Below, in pieces: positions 11,459 through 22,639 of a stretch of DNA of 64,000 nucleotides. A program made the translations under genes and the position numbers. Under the pieces are notes generated by a model. That model was not told the DNA's origin, ran no database searches, and saw nothing but the letters and a program-made list of their open reading frames with translations. The stretch is from Sarcophilus harrisii (lineage: Eukaryota; Chordata; Mammalia; Dasyuromorphia; Dasyuridae): NCBI RefSeq assembly GCF_902635505.1, contig NC_045427.1:212504922-212568921 (forward strand), written 5' to 3'. Within the stretch, counting starts at the first letter, position 1, and every line of letters begins with the position of its first letter.

Positions 11459-11695
11459 TGTTGTTAAATCATTTTTCAGTCGACTCCATTTGAAGCTTTC
11501 TTGGCAGAGATACTGGAGGGATTTGCCATTTCCTTTTCTAGTTTTATAGGTAAGAAAGCTGAGGCAAATAGGGTGAAATGACTTGCCCAGAATCACACAG
11601 CTCGTAGGTGTCTGAGGCCAGATTTAAACCCAGGAAGATGAATCTTCCTGCCTCCAAGCCCAGCCCTCTGTACACTATAGCACTACCTGGCATCC
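11459..11695 (-). mobile_element. Marsupial CORE SINE (MAR1-like)
   Basis: The antisense copy is near full length: GGCAGAGATACTGGAGGGATTTGCCATTTCC, a GTAAGAAAGCTGAGGCAAA box, GACTTGCCCAGAATCACACAGC, GATTTAAACCCAGGAAG and CACTATAGCACTACCTGGC. The last part is the tRNA-like head. Confidence 0.8.
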
Positions 11696-11934
11696 CATGC
11701 CTTGTACTATATTAGAATCCCTGGGAGATCTATCCAAACACTCTCACTCATATAGTCAGGTGCCCATATCCAAAGTCACCTGCATGCAGCATGGTACCTG
11801 TCATTGACCCATGTTGCTGTTAAACTTAGCTGGGGCTTTCACCAACAAGGAAAAAGTGCACCCAATCTGCATTTGTGCTTGGACTGATGCCAGCAATCTT
11901 TACACAGTTTCTATGTCCCTGTCCTTAACATAGG

Positions 11935-12118
11935 ACCCATTGGGTTTTCTTGGCAGAGATTCTGAAGTGATTTGTCAATTTTCTTTTCTAGTTTAGTTTA
12001 CAGATGAGGAAACTGAGGCAAAAAGGGTCACACAGCTAGTAAATGTCAGAAGCCAGATTTGAATCCAGTCCTCCTGACTCAAAGTCCAGTGTTCTGTCTG
12101 TTGTACCACGGAGCTGTC
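11935..12118 (-). mobile_element. Marsupial CORE SINE (MAR1-like)
   Basis: Same family and orientation as the copy 0.3 kb upstream: TTTTCTTGGCAGAGATTCTGAAG, GATGAGGAAACTGAGGCAAA, GGTCACACAGCTAGTAAATG, GATTTGAATCCAG and GTACCACGGAGCTGTCC. It has a small internal deletion before the GTCACACAG box. Confidence 0.8.
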
Positions 12119-12720
12119 CACCTAGGTTCAAATCTCAGCTTTGGATCTTTCTACCTCGCAAATGGGAAATGCCACAGGTGCTCTTGTTCAGCCCATGTTC
12201 TCTTTTTGCCATTCCTCTAAAAAATCCTCCTTTGATCCATTCAGGGAAAACCATATGCCCTACAAAGATCTTGTTTAGAACTCATAGGCACCTCCCTACA
12301 TCCTGCTAGAGAGAGTCCAGCTCAGGTAGCCCAAGCTGCTTACCAGTCAGAGCCATTACCCAAGTGAACAGGATCAAAGTGGTCTTCTCCCCCAGGCTCT
12401 CCTGCCAGGGATTGTTCTGATTGACAACACAGTCTCCCTTCCTCTATCTCCACAGTCAAAACTCAGACTCAGGCATGTAGGTGTTTATAACTTGGCAATG
12501 ATGCTCCTCTTGTGTTTGTTCTGCTGGCTCACACTCCACGAACCATGGGAGGAATGGGTTTGGGCGTGAAAGGGGGTGGGGAGGAGCTGACAGCCCTCCG
12601 AGTCCTCGCCAGTGTACCTGTCCTGAGGCCTCTGATTCAGTGTCAGAGATTCCAAGGCCCGGAGCTACATGTCAGAGGTACCATTTTTTATGTACTGATG
12701 ACTCCATTTTGCCTTTGATT
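12119..12720. other. Unique, locally GC-richer segment
   Basis: No repeat family is recognised. About 12,480-12,670 is much richer in G and C than its surroundings (GGGCGTGAAAGGGGGTGGGGAGG, then CCTCCGAGTCCTCGCC). The two open frames here (88 and 68 codons) resemble no known protein, so I do not call a gene. Confidence 0.4.
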
Positions 12721-12724
12721 TCAT

Positions 12725-12870
12725 CTCATTGATCCAATTCAATGTAACTCGACAATTGTCTGCTCTGTGCACAGCACTGGGAAACAGTCTCTGCTTTCAA
12801 AGAGCCCACTTGGGGTGCTCAATATGCATACACATAAATAAACACAGAGTAATACAAATTTCAAATGGGA
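12725..12870 (-). mobile_element. L2 LINE 3'-end fragment
   Basis: The plus strand matches antisense L2: ATTGTCTGCTCTGTGCACAGCACTGGGA, then CAGTCTCTGCTTTCAAAGAGCCCAC. Short and diverged. Confidence 0.5.
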
Positions 12871-13629
12871 GGGTATACTGATACCTGGGGGACTCTTGTA
12901 AGAGCTAAAGTCACAGCTATACATTTCAGATCAAGAGAGGTGTTTTTATTTTTTTTAAGGGATTTTGAAAACACTAACACAAAAGACAATCCAGTGCCTT
13001 GGGATTTCTAACAGGATAAACATTCCCTGCCATCAACACAAGTGATTCCTATTTTACTTCTTTTTCCTATTTTGGAAGTAGTGTGGTAGAGTAAGAAGAG
13101 CATTAGAATTAGAATCACAGGTTCTAACCTTGATTATAGTTTCAGTAAAGTAAAGTAAGTTGGGAGCCAGCCTATATAGAGTGGATCCTGTGTAACACTC
13201 ATTAATTATCATAGCACAGTGAGAGTCCAAAATTCTTGGAAATACAAACACTGCCGGGAGAATCTTGAAATTGCAATTGATCATAGACTCAGAGAATTTT
13301 CCATCCAGAAAGGACTTTAGACATAATTTCATCCAGGGATTCATAACTTGGGTGGACTTCTTCTTCTCTTCTTTTTAATATTGTTACCTTGTTTTCTTTT
13401 GGTTTTGTCCAGGCAAATATTTATGACAAAATTTTTAACAAAAGGTTTTTCTGTATTTCACCCTTTTTCTATCCCTATCATCCTAAATATTAGTCTGAGT
13501 GACAGATGAGAATGATGATTAATTCTCTTCAGCCTTTTAGAAAGATCCTGGCCCATGCTAAGTTTTGTTTTGTTTTTTAAATTTAGATAAATAGTCATTT
13601 AAGTGATTATAAAATCTTTTTTGTTTTGT
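12871..13629. other. Mostly unclassified DNA with SINE scraps
   Basis: A truncated SINE head (GTGTGGTAGAGTAAGAAGAGCATTAG) at 13,080-13,115 and a MIR-like scrap at 13,262-13,330 (GAGAATTTTCCATCCAGAAAGGAC). The rest is not assignable. Confidence 0.4.
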
Positions 13630-13855
13630 TGTCCTATCAAATTCAACTCTTCTTTGAAGTTTTCTCTGCAAAGATGCTGGAGTGGTTTGTCATTTCCTTT
13701 TCCAGCTCATTTTATAAATGAGAAAATTGAGGTAAACAGGGTTAAGTAGTTTGCAGAGGATCATACAACTAGTCAGTATCTGGGACTGGATTTGAACTTG
13801 TCTTCCTGACTACACACCTGGCACTTTATCAGCTGTGCCACTTAGCTTCCCAATA
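13630..13855 (-). mobile_element. Marsupial CORE SINE (MAR1-like)
   Basis: Antisense copy: AAGATGCTGGAGTGGTTTGTCATTTCC, GAGAAAATTGAGGTAAACAGG, GATTTGAACTTG and GCTGTGCCACTTAGCTTCCC, in the same order as at 11,459-11,695. Confidence 0.8.
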
Positions 13856-14595
13856 AAATCTACAACAGTATAACATTTTTAAAAAAGAAAAGAAAATCTA
13901 CCTTTTTAAATGTATTACTCATGGTTTTTCATGTGCATGCTACTTGGCTAATAAATGTCAGGGGAATAATGTATCTTGACTAATGTATCAGGCTGCATGA
14001 TCATAGTTCATTATGATAGCTTACATTTTATATAGATTTATCCCTCCCCCCACATATCATGTCATCCAATAACTAGCCTTTCAAAGAAGGAGTAAGATGA
14101 AAAAAGGTCAGAGAATAAAGGCCACAAACAGGATAGAAAAGGGCAGAAAGAATTCCTAAAAAAAATGGACACAGATGTGTGAAAGTCAAATCAATCGCTG
14201 ATTGGTAGCTAAATTTATTCAAAAAGTGTCCAGATACCACATAGAACATCTTCCAATCCTTCTTAATAAAAACTAGGAAATCCACAATACTGCCAAATGA
14301 GAGTGAAAAGTCAATTAGATTTTTATCTTCAAAATAGAAATCTACAAAGGAAGTTGTTTCCCCCTGTCAAGGAAGTGGAGGCTTAATTCTAGATTGAGAA
14401 TGGAAAACTTTCTTGAGGAGGATAGTTATCATTTGTGATCTCTCAAGAAACTTAATCTCTTTCTTGATAAATGTGATGTTATTCTGACATCCAACTTCTT
14501 ACCATTGCTGTCTATACCAGAACAGTTATTAGAAACATTTAAATTATGGCCACTGGGTTTTTTGATTTTCTGAAAAGGAAAATGATTTGAAATCA
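13856..14595. other. Unclassified AT-rich DNA
   Basis: No gene or repeat recognised. Confidence 0.4.
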
Positions 14596-14822
14596 GTGCT
14601 GGAGTAGGTTATAATAGTAGTGGGCTAGAGTAAGGAAGACCTAAGTTCGAAAATCTGGCCTCGGATACTTACTGGGAATGTATTTAATTTGATTTAGTTT
14701 CATCATCTATGAAATGGAGTTAATTTTATGCCTCCCAGGGTTGCTGTAAGGATCAAATGGCATCATACTTGCAAAGTGCTTTGCAAACCTCAAAATAGTA
14801 TATAAATACTAACTGTTATTAT
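14596..14822 (+). mobile_element. CORE SINE (MIR/MAR1-like)
   Basis: Sense copy: a GTAAGGAAGACCTAAGTTCG B-box region, CATCATCTATGAAATGGAGT, CAGGGTTGCTGTAAGGATCAAATG, then GCAAAGTGCTTTGCAAACC, and a TATTATTAT tail. Confidence 0.7.
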
Positions 14823-15039
14823 TATCTTATTAGAGATAATGTCATGAAAAACAGGAGTCAAAAACTTCCTTAGAGCAAAATATCAACACTGATTGCTTGG
14901 GTTTGAATAGTATTCCATTAAAGGACTTCTAAGAGTTTTCAAGCATCAAAGACTAATTTATACAAACACATATGAATATACATAATACTATAATTTTTAA
15001 AGATGTTACAGTAATTATAGCAGCTGCTTCATCATGTAA

Positions 15040-15300
15040 GGAGAATAATAATAGCTAACATTTATTTAGCACTTACTATGTGCCAGGTACTATATTAAAC
15101 ACTTCACAATTATTATCTCATTGGTCCTCACAACAATCCTGAGAGGTAGATGCTATTGGTATTCCCATTTTACAGATGAAAAAACTGAGGTTTTGAGTTG
15201 ACCAAGGTCACACAGCTAATAATGTATGATGCTGCTTTTTCAGTCTTCCTGACTCTAGGCTTAGTGCTCTATCCACTGGGCCACCTACCTAGCTGTCCCC
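15040..15300 (-). mobile_element. MIR SINE, near full length
   Basis: Antisense MIR/THER1 order: ATTTAGCACTTACTATGTGCCAGG, TTATCTCATTGGTCCTCACAAC, TTTTACAGATGAAAAAACTGAGG, GGTCACACAGCTAATAATG and CTCTATCCACTGGGCCACC. One of the better-preserved copies. Confidence 0.8.
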
Positions 15301-15514
15301 AATAATAAAGAATAAAGTAGTGAAAGAGAATCAAAATGAGAAATCAGACTTTAAATATCATTTTTTCAGCTTCATTTGAGTAAAGACATCCTCTCCTTAA
15401 AAAATTATACAGAGGGAGGGTTCAATTCTTGTTTTTTTAAGTGATAAGATTTGCGTATAAACTTGGTTTCTTTCAGGCAAATTGGATGGTGACATTTTTA
15501 AAAAATTTCCTTGT

Positions 15515-15695
15515 TTAAGTCAATCATTGACTTGGGTGGGTGGGTGGGTGGGGGATTGAGGAGAGAAGGAAGGCAATCAGGGTTAAGTGATTGCCCAAAG
15601 TCACCCAGCTAGTAGATACCTGATATCAGATTTTCAACTCGGGCCTCCTGATTCCAGAGCCAGTGCTCTATTCATTGTGGCCATCTATCTTCCCC
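15515..15695 (-). mobile_element. tRNA-derived SINE with (GGGT)n at its end
   Basis: Antisense SINE: AGGCAATCAGGGTTAAGTGATTGCCC, GTCACCCAGCTAGTAGATACC, GCCAGTGCTCTATTCATTG. A short (GGGT)n run at 15,533-15,553 marks the 3' end. A similar unit lies at 61.55 kb. Confidence 0.7.
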
Positions 15696-16097
15696 ATTTA
15701 TTGGCTTTTTAAATGTGTATAGTAAAAGTGATACATCAAGGTCACAAGGGTAAAGATTTAGGATCAGCCAATTAATCCACCCTCCACATTCCATCACTAG
15801 AGTTATTACCATTCTCAATAATAGCGATAAGAATAGCTGAAAGTTTCTTTATTTTGTGTCTATCATCTGAATGAAGTTCCCCATGCCATATGTCTTAGAG
15901 ATTTCTTGGGAGATCCATGATCACCAGCACCACACAGAAGATGTAAAGAAGAAATACAACATGAAGTTTGATTGCTTTGGGCAAATGCTAGGACTCAGGC
16001 CAAGTTCTTCAAAATGACAAAAACTGTAATGGTTATAACCAAAATAATAGACTTTTTTTTTTTAACAAATTTGAAAGCTGAATGAATAACAGTAATA
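15696..16097. other. Unclassified DNA
   Basis: No gene or repeat recognised. It ends in a (GAT)n microsatellite at about 16,098-16,130. Confidence 0.4.
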
Positions 16098-16130
16098 ATG
16101 GTGATGATGATGATGAAGATGATGATGATG

Positions 16131-16330
16131 ATTGTGCTTTGGAAATATCTCACAACAACTTCACAGCAATTCCAGAGATTATATTATTATCTCTATTTTT
16201 ATGGCTAAGAAGGAACTAAAGATTGAAAAAACTAAGAGATTTGTTCAAAAAAATATAGCTATCATATGTTAAAGATGAACTCTGAGCTCATCTTCCTGAC
16301 TCTACCCGTATTACTCTGGCCAGATGGCCA
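16131..16330 (-). mobile_element. MIR SINE, old
   Basis: Antisense MIR with many changes: ATCTCACAACAACTTCACAGC, ATTATTATCTCTATTTTTATGGC, then AACTCTGAGCTCATCTTCCTGACTC. Confidence 0.55.
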
Positions 16331-16805
16331 TGGAAACATGTTGCACTGCTTAGCTCCTCTTCCTTTCCTCTCGGTATTGTATACCTCCCCTTTAACTTCA
16401 TAGACTATAAATTGCCCCAAATTTGCAATTAGCTTGATATATACAACCTTGGGGGCAAGCCTCTGACTTTAGAGTCCTTTGCTAAACATTGTGAATACAA
16501 ATAATGTCCCAGGCTTCTGATCTTTGCTTCTCTCCCTCCCTTCATCCTATCCAACCCAATGTTTCATTTCTTTAAGGTCCTCAACTATACCACAGAACTG
16601 ATCAAATAATTTAAAGCTAAATTTAGGAGAAGGATGTTTAAGGATGGTGCTGCTTCCAAATGAACCATACCCCCATTCTCCCCTTGCATAGTTTTTGCAT
16701 TTTAATTGGTACCTTTAAGGAATGATCAATGGTAGAAAAGTCAGACATTAAGATAGAGGAATGAAGAAGTCATCTTTGTTCTGTAGGGACTTTCCCAATA
16801 CACTT
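16331..16805. other. Unclassified DNA
   Basis: No gene or repeat recognised. Confidence 0.4.
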
Positions 16806-17000
16806 AAAATCCTAGGATCAGTAGATTTAAGATTAGAGCTGCAAGGGAGCTCAGAGACCATCTAGTCCAATTTCCTCATTTTATAGATAAGGACACTGAC
16901 ATTTAGAAAGATTAACTTGTCTAAAACCACACAGGTAGTCAGTGACAGAGTCAAGATTTGAACACAGACCTGACTCTTTAAATCATCTCACGTCTGCAGC
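16806..17000 (-). mobile_element. MIR-family SINE
   Basis: Antisense: AGAGCTGCAAGGGAGCTCAGAGACCATCTAGTCC, CCTCATTTTATAGATAAGGACAC, ACCACACAGGTAGTCAGTG, then GATTTGAACACAGACCTG. Confidence 0.7.
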
Positions 17001-17029
17001 TTCCTCCATTGCACAATCCTTCTTAGTAA

Positions 17030-17332
17030 AAGAGAAATTATTGAACAAGTTGTGGCATATGATTGTGATGGAATACTATTGCACTGAGGGAAATGTTGAG
17101 GGAGGTAGTTTCAGAAAAACATGAAAAGACCTATATGGCATGATGCAAAGTGAAGTGAGAAAAATTAGAAGATCACTGTGCACAGAACAACAATGTTGTA
17201 ACAATGATCAACTATGAGATACTTGGTTACTCTAATTAATACAATGGTACAAGATAATTCCTAGGGACTCATAATGAAAAAATGTTGTACATCTCCAGAG
17301 ACAAGACTGATGAATTAAGTGCAAATTGAAGA

Positions 17333-17371
<39 letters not shown>

Positions 17372-17570
17372 ATTATTATTATTATTGGCTTTTTTTGATA
17401 TATGGCTAATTTGGAAATATATGTTGCATGATTTCACATATATGATTTATATTATATTGCTTACCTTCTCAGTGGATATGGAAAGGTGTAGGAGGGAGAG
17501 AGGATTTGTAACTTGAAAATTAAAAAGAAAAGAATGTTTAAAATAAATAAAAATGATAAAAAAAATTTTA
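17030..17570 (+). mobile_element. Old L1 3' end
   Basis: A diverged ORF2 tail (frames giving KLWHMIVMEYYC, then a GSFRKT-like segment) followed by a 3' UTR unlike the younger L1s here. It ends in AATAAATAAAAATG. A (GT)n run of about 35 bp at 17,334-17,368 lies in the 3' UTR. Confidence 0.7.
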
Positions 17571-17964
17571 AAGTGTGATCCCATTCCCTCCTGTCGTCTT
17601 CAAGTAGACCTTATCTGAACCTTCCTTATAAATACAATATTAACCAAAGTAAAACACTGCCAAGTCCATTCATTTTCAACAGTGTGTGCCTTGTTAGAAT
17701 GAATACCTTCTGAATTGTATCCTTATCATTGAATTTCTATATAGGTCAGAAGGAACACTCAGTCTTCTCAATGTTTATGCTACTCCTGTTCTTATCTTTA
17801 ATCCTCCCAGGACTGAAGATTTCTCAACTTTTGTTTTAAATATTAATACAAAAGATTTCTGATTTAATTTCATGGCCAGTATTCTGTTAATTGTATGAAA
17901 AAGACCCTACTTCATATTGCTCTAGTCTATGCTAATTTTCCCATATCCATTCTCTCTTCTCCAG
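17571..17964. other. Unclassified DNA
   Basis: No gene or repeat recognised. Confidence 0.4.
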
Positions 17965-19152
17965 ATCTTTTAAAAAAATCTTTTATTTTCAAAATATATG
18001 CATAGTTTTCAACATTCACCTTTGCAAAACCTTGTATTCCAAATTTTTTCTCTCTTCCTTCCCCCACCCTCTTTTCTAGACAGCAAGCAATCTAATAGAT
18101 ATTAAACGTGCAATTTTTCTATATATATTTCCACAATTCTCATGCTGTACAAGAAAAATCAGATCAAAAAGGAAAAAAAATGAGAAAAAAAAAAACGAAA
18201 CAAGCAAACAACAACAAAGATAAAAATTATGTTGTGATCCACATTCAGTCCCCACAGTCCTCTCTCTGGGTTCAGATGGATCTCCATCACAAGTCTATTG
18301 GAACTGGCCTGAAACATCTCATTGTTGAAAAGAGCCATATCTCTCAGAATTGATCATCATATAACCTTGTCATTGCTTTGTACAAAGTTTTCTTAGTTCT
18401 ACTTACTTCACTTAGCATCGGTTCATGTAAGTCTTTCCAGATCCTTCTGAAATCATTCTGCTGGTCATTTCTTATAGAACAATAATATTCCATGACATTC
18501 ATATACCACAACTTATTCGGCCATTCCCTAACTAATGGGCATTCACTCAGTTTCCAGTTACTTGACACTACAAAAAGGGCTGCTACATACATTTTTGCAC
18601 ATATGGGTTCTTTTCCCTCTTTTATGCTCTCTTTTTATGCTCTCCAAATCCAGATCCTGCTGGATCAAAGGGTATGCACAGTTTGATAGCCCTTTGGACA
18701 TAGTTCCAAATTGCTCTCCAGAATGATTGGATCAATTCACAATTACACCAACAATGTATCAGTGTCCCAGTTTTCCCACATCCCCTCCAACATTTATCAT
18801 TATCTTTTCCTGTCATTTTAGCCAATCTGAGAGGATTGTAGTAGTATCTCAGTTATCTTAATTTGCAGTTGTCTGATCAAAGTGATTTAGAGTATTCTTT
18901 TAATATGACTAGAAATGATTTTAATTTCTTCATCTGAAAATTGTCTATTCATATCCTTTAATCTTCTATCAATTAGAGAACAGCTTGTATTTTTGTAAAT
19001 TTGAGTCAATTCTCAATGTATTTTAGAAATGAGCTGTTTATCAGAACCTTTGGATGTAAAATTTTCCCCCAGTTTTCTGCTTCCCTTCTAATCTTGTCTG
19101 CATTAATTTTGTTTATAAAAAAACTTTTTAACTAAATATAATCAAAATTATC
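17965..19152 (-). mobile_element. L1 LINE 3' half, left part of an element split by an ERV
   Basis: Minus-strand L1. The 3' end begins at about 17,970 (CTTTTATTTTCAAAATATATGC). Then come the 3' UTR and the end of ORF2 (MYVAALFVVSSNWKLSE, then ECPLVREWPNKLWYMNVMEYYC; TGKDNDKCWRGCGKTGTLIHC). It stops exactly at the ERV's left target duplication and resumes after 22,639. Confidence 0.9.
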
Positions 19153-19598
19153 TGTAAGGGTCTGGAGAGGAACCTCGCATAGTATAATGAAGAAGTAAAG
19201 AGGATTTGATGCCTAAGACACCCATAGATATGATCTTGCAGCTAGTGTAAGTGGGAGCTCTGGCCTCATTGAGAATGCATCATCAAGGAGAGACATTGCC
19301 TTCTCTTATTGGCTGTGCATGTGACTCATAGACCCAATATAAGTAGTGAGGACCACGAAGTAGGAGGAGTGGAGTGGGAGTGTGGGAGAGTGCAGGAAGA
19401 GTGCAGGAAGAATGCAGGAGTGGTGCAGGAGTAGTGCAGGATATGATCACGTGGAAAAAAGACTTAAGCTCACAAGCTGCTGTGTTCGGGCATTCTGTTG
19501 AACATAGAACTACTGCTCAGTGAGGTAATAGCCAGACACATCTCAAGACCTGGGATTGGGTAAACTGACAATCAGTAACCTCTGAGGGGGAGGTTACA
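19153..19598 (+). repeat. ERV 5' LTR
   Basis: Starts TGTAAGGGTC and ends GGTTACA. It contains GAGTGCAGGAAGAGTGC-type short tandem units near 19,388-19,440 and a CAATATAAG TATA-like box near 19,336. It aligns with 22,192-22,639 along its whole length. Confidence 0.9.
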
Positions 19599-19600
19599 AG

Positions 19601-19620
19601 TGGCGGCCCAACATGGGGGC
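19601..19620 (+). promoter_or_regulatory. ERV primer-binding site, Lys-tRNA type
   Basis: Two bases after the LTR lies TGGCGGCCCAACATGGGGGC, close to the Lys1,2 primer-binding site used by beta-retroviruses. This supports the class II assignment. Confidence 0.75.
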
Positions 19621-19694
19621 AGCACTTTCAGGATTCTCAGGCCCCCACAAGGGAAAGTTCAACAGCCTTGTAAATAGATGGGAAGGCAGGAAAG

Positions 19695-20266
19695 TGTTAT
19701 GGGTCTGGGTCTAAGTTTACCCATGATCAAGCTTGAGAGTATGGTCGTGCATGCAGCTCAAGTATATAAATTAGAGAACCACATGGGTGATTATACAGAG
19801 CCAGAACTTTGGAGAAGTATACTTGAAACAAGGTGTTAACTCAGTGGAATTGATAAGACAATGGTTATCTAGTTTAGCATGTGAGATGCTAGTTCAGTAT
19901 GATTGATTTTATCCTAAAACAAGGTATTAACTCAGTAGAATTAAGATAATGATCCTCTAGTACTTAGTATAGTTCTACAAGTTGACCCCTATTCTACAAG
20001 ATTGACACCTACAATGATGCTTATAATAGAGTATATAAGAGCTAAGAAATCTGGGAGGGGAGACAGACTTCAAGATAGAGACCATTTTGGTGGCTCTCCT
20101 GCCTCCTCTACTGAAACCCATTCCAGAGGGTCTTCAGAAAGCTAGCTGGGCGCCAGGTAAAGGAGATAGACTGTGAAGGAGATAATAAAGACTTTGGATT
20201 TTATTCCTGACTATTCTTCTGGTGATTATTCTGCTGAAACGAGGCTGGTCCAGTGATTTTCTAGCA
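19695..20266 (+). repeat. Second LTR-like segment inside the ERV
   Basis: Opens TGTTATGGGTC. It has two imperfect copies of an ACAAGGTGTTAACTCAGT unit (about 19,829 and 19,918) as in a U3 enhancer, a TATA box at 20,031-20,040 and AATAAA at 20,184-20,189. It ends near CTAGCA. The TATA-to-poly(A)-signal spacing of about 150 bp is LTR-like. It is unrelated in sequence to the outer LTRs. No clean target duplication is seen, so the edges are tentative. Confidence 0.55.
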
Positions 20267-20640
20267 AAGAACACGTCTGATGAAGAGCAGGGGGCTTGCT
20301 CCCAGGCTCCAAAGCATCTACTCCCACACCCATTGAATACAGCTCATCAAGGAAAAAATCAGACAGTGAGCAAGGGGATTAAGCAATTAGAACAAAAGGT
20401 GAGAGAACTTCTCTTACAGGTTGAGTCAGAAAAGAAACAAAAGATTACAACTGTTAGAACAAAAAGTACAAGAGTTACAAGATGAGTTAGAGAAGACACA
20501 AAAAGTTACTTTACAACAGTTAGAACAAAAGGAAATAAGATTAGAGCCAGGGAGGTGGGAGTTAGTAGGAGAACAACTAACTGAATACAATGAATTAAAA
20601 TTGGTTTCAAGGAATCCCACAAATTTTAAAAATTAGGAGA
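20267..20640 (+). pseudogene. ERV gag-like coiled-coil remnant
   Basis: Two overlapping frames carry repeated LEQKVxEL heptads (IKQLEQKVREL; QELQDELEKTQ), a coiled coil like that in the N-terminal gag region of some beta-retroviruses. Broken fossil. Confidence 0.5.
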
Positions 20641-21596
20641 GATTTTAACTTGGGCAGCCAGATAAGGAAGTATGAGGAGAAAAGCAAGCAGAGAGTTGGT
20701 ACCCTTAGCCTCAGAGAGTGCAGCACCTGGGGCAAAGCTAAAGAAGTTTTTTTTAGCACTTTACTTATTTATATAGCTTGCTGCTGCTCTAGGAGATCTG
20801 TAGGGTGTAGATACTTGGGTGAGAAAAGAGTTAAATATCTTAATTATCATGGTGAGTCGGGCAGAAAAAGAATCAGGTACATCAAGCACCTTGCTGAAGA
20901 GAAGGAGTATGGTTCTTTGCACATTCAAAGCTCTGTTTCAGTTTTAATTCTGCCTATAGCTGAGCATGCACCTTTAGGTTATTTCTCATCTCCTGACCCT
21001 CCTCCCTTAATTCCTCTTTCCTGGGCAAGAGGGGCAATGACACCATCAGCACCACCCACAAAGCAGTTCAGCCCACCCCTATGTCCTCATTACAAGCGGT
21101 GGCCAGAGACATCAGCTCCAGGGCCCCAGGCAAAGAACACTTGGGGCATGAGATACCCCCATGATACCCCCAAAGAGTCTTTAAGAGCTCAGTATTCCAA
21201 CATTAGTCATCCAAGAAGCAACCTGGTGGGGGAAAAGGTAGGGAGAATAGTTATATGCTTCTGTGATTACTAAAATATCCCCTGGAGAGGTGAAATCTGT
21301 CCCTGTCCATCCTATAGATTCCTTGTCTCTACATACAGTCAGCTTGACCATTTCACCCCCTGAGGGTGCTTATAAAACAATTCCATCCATATATTGATTT
21401 GGGAAACTAAGGAATGTGTAGCTATTGCCCCAGTCACTAATATAGGTAGACAATGTATGATCTATGACTCAGGAGGAGAAGGAGTATCAGGTTTACTCCT
21501 GAAATGCAATTTGGTGATATTTATCCAGATTTTGACTCCCAGCAACAGAATCCAGGAATATTCTAGACTGCAGCTGTTAGGGCTTAAATGGTGTCT

Positions 21597-21707
21597 GGAA
21601 GAGCCTGGGTCAGGGTTTGGGGACCCAGATATGCTCTTGTCATTCCAGATGCAGACCCAACAGCAGAGGAGTGGATCCCAACCAGAAACATCCGTGATTT
21701 GGGGAAT
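21597..21707 (+). pseudogene. ERV integrase C-terminal remnant
   Basis: A short frame with VWGPRYALVIPDAD, then EWIPTRNIRDL resembles the C-terminal DNA-binding domain of class II integrases (WGRGYACVFP, then WVPSRxVRxx). It places the 3' end of pol here, with little or no env before the 3' LTR. Confidence 0.55.
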
Positions 21708-22177
21708 CAAGAAAAGAAGGACCAGACAATGATGATGTCATCCCCATTGACGGCCCAGAAGGATCGGCAGGATGTCAGCAGCCCTTCAGATGTTGATGAC
21801 AGCCCTGTCCTTCCTGACCATGACACCAAAGTCGATAAACACAGAACCAGTGTAGTAGCTGAATTGGACTTCCCTGGCTGATGCGCAATGCCTAGAGGCT
21901 GACAAAACTGGACAATGGACTTGTGCACCTCTCCCATGGCCTCAAGCTATTCATGTAGTGGGCTAGGGAGAGTCTTCATCCCGTTTTCTACTTGTAGACA
22001 ATGCCTTTAAACTAGTAGGTTGAACATCATGGGTCTTGGTTTGGGTCCCTATTGGGCCTAGTGCTTACTATTTTAATTTTGTCTTCTTTTGTTCTGTTTT
22101 TATATACCTTGTAATCTCATTAAGTGAGCTATTGTTGATGTCAAAGTTAGTTTGATGTGATGAGCGATCCCTGCTAA

Positions 22178-22191
22178 ACAAGAAAAGGGAG
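22178..22191 (+). promoter_or_regulatory. ERV polypurine tract
   Basis: AACAAGAAAAGGGAG directly precedes the 3' LTR, the expected place for plus-strand priming. Confidence 0.7.
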
Positions 22192-22639
22192 TGGTAAGGG
22201 TCCAGAGAGGAACCTCACATAGTATAATGAGGAAGTAAAGAGGCTTTGATGCCTGAGGTACCCAGATGTGATTTCTGCAGCTAGTAGGGACCGCCTTATG
22301 ATTGGGAGCTCTGGAGAGAGGTGGGAGAACGCATTATCAATGGGAGACATCTCCTCTTATTGGCTGTGAGTGTGACCTCATAAACTCAATATAAGCAGTG
22401 GGGACCAGGAAGTAGGAGGAGTGGAGTGAGATTGTGGGAGAGTGCAGGAAGAATGCAGGAGTGGTGCAGGAGTAGTGCGGGATGTGATTGTGTGGAATAA
22501 AGATTTGAGCTCACAAGCCGCTGTGTTTGGGGATTCTATTGAACATAGAACTACTTCTCAGTGAGGTGATGGCCAGAGACATCTGAAGATCAGGGATTAG
22601 GTAAACTGACAATCAGTAACCTCTAAGGAGGAGTTTACA
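22192..22639 (+). repeat. ERV 3' LTR
   Basis: Begins TGGTAAGGGTC and ends GTTTACA. Collinear with the 5' LTR, including the TGCAGGAAGAATGCAGGAG units and the CTCACAAGC(C/T)GCTGTGTT segment. Confidence 0.9.

Larger units (their letters stand above)
19153..22639 (+). mobile_element. Class II (beta-retrovirus-like) ERV fossil with both LTRs
   Basis: Two LTRs (19,153-19,598 and 22,192-22,639) flank about 2.6 kb. ATTATC occurs on both sides (19,147-19,152; 22,640-22,645), a 6-bp target duplication as usual for class II elements. After the 5' LTR there is a primer-binding site resembling the lysine-tRNA type, and before the 3' LTR a purine tract. Inside are a gag-like coiled-coil remnant, an integrase C-terminal remnant, and a second LTR-like segment. 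Most of gag, pol and env is gone and the rest is broken many times over. By eye the LTRs differ at roughly a tenth of aligned positions plus indels, so it is old. Confidence 0.88.

Noticed and set aside
20650-21273. 207-codon open frame, the longest in the window
   Set aside because: It lies inside the ERV between the LTRs, has no host-protein features I recognise, and is part of a broken retroviral fossil. Not called as a gene.
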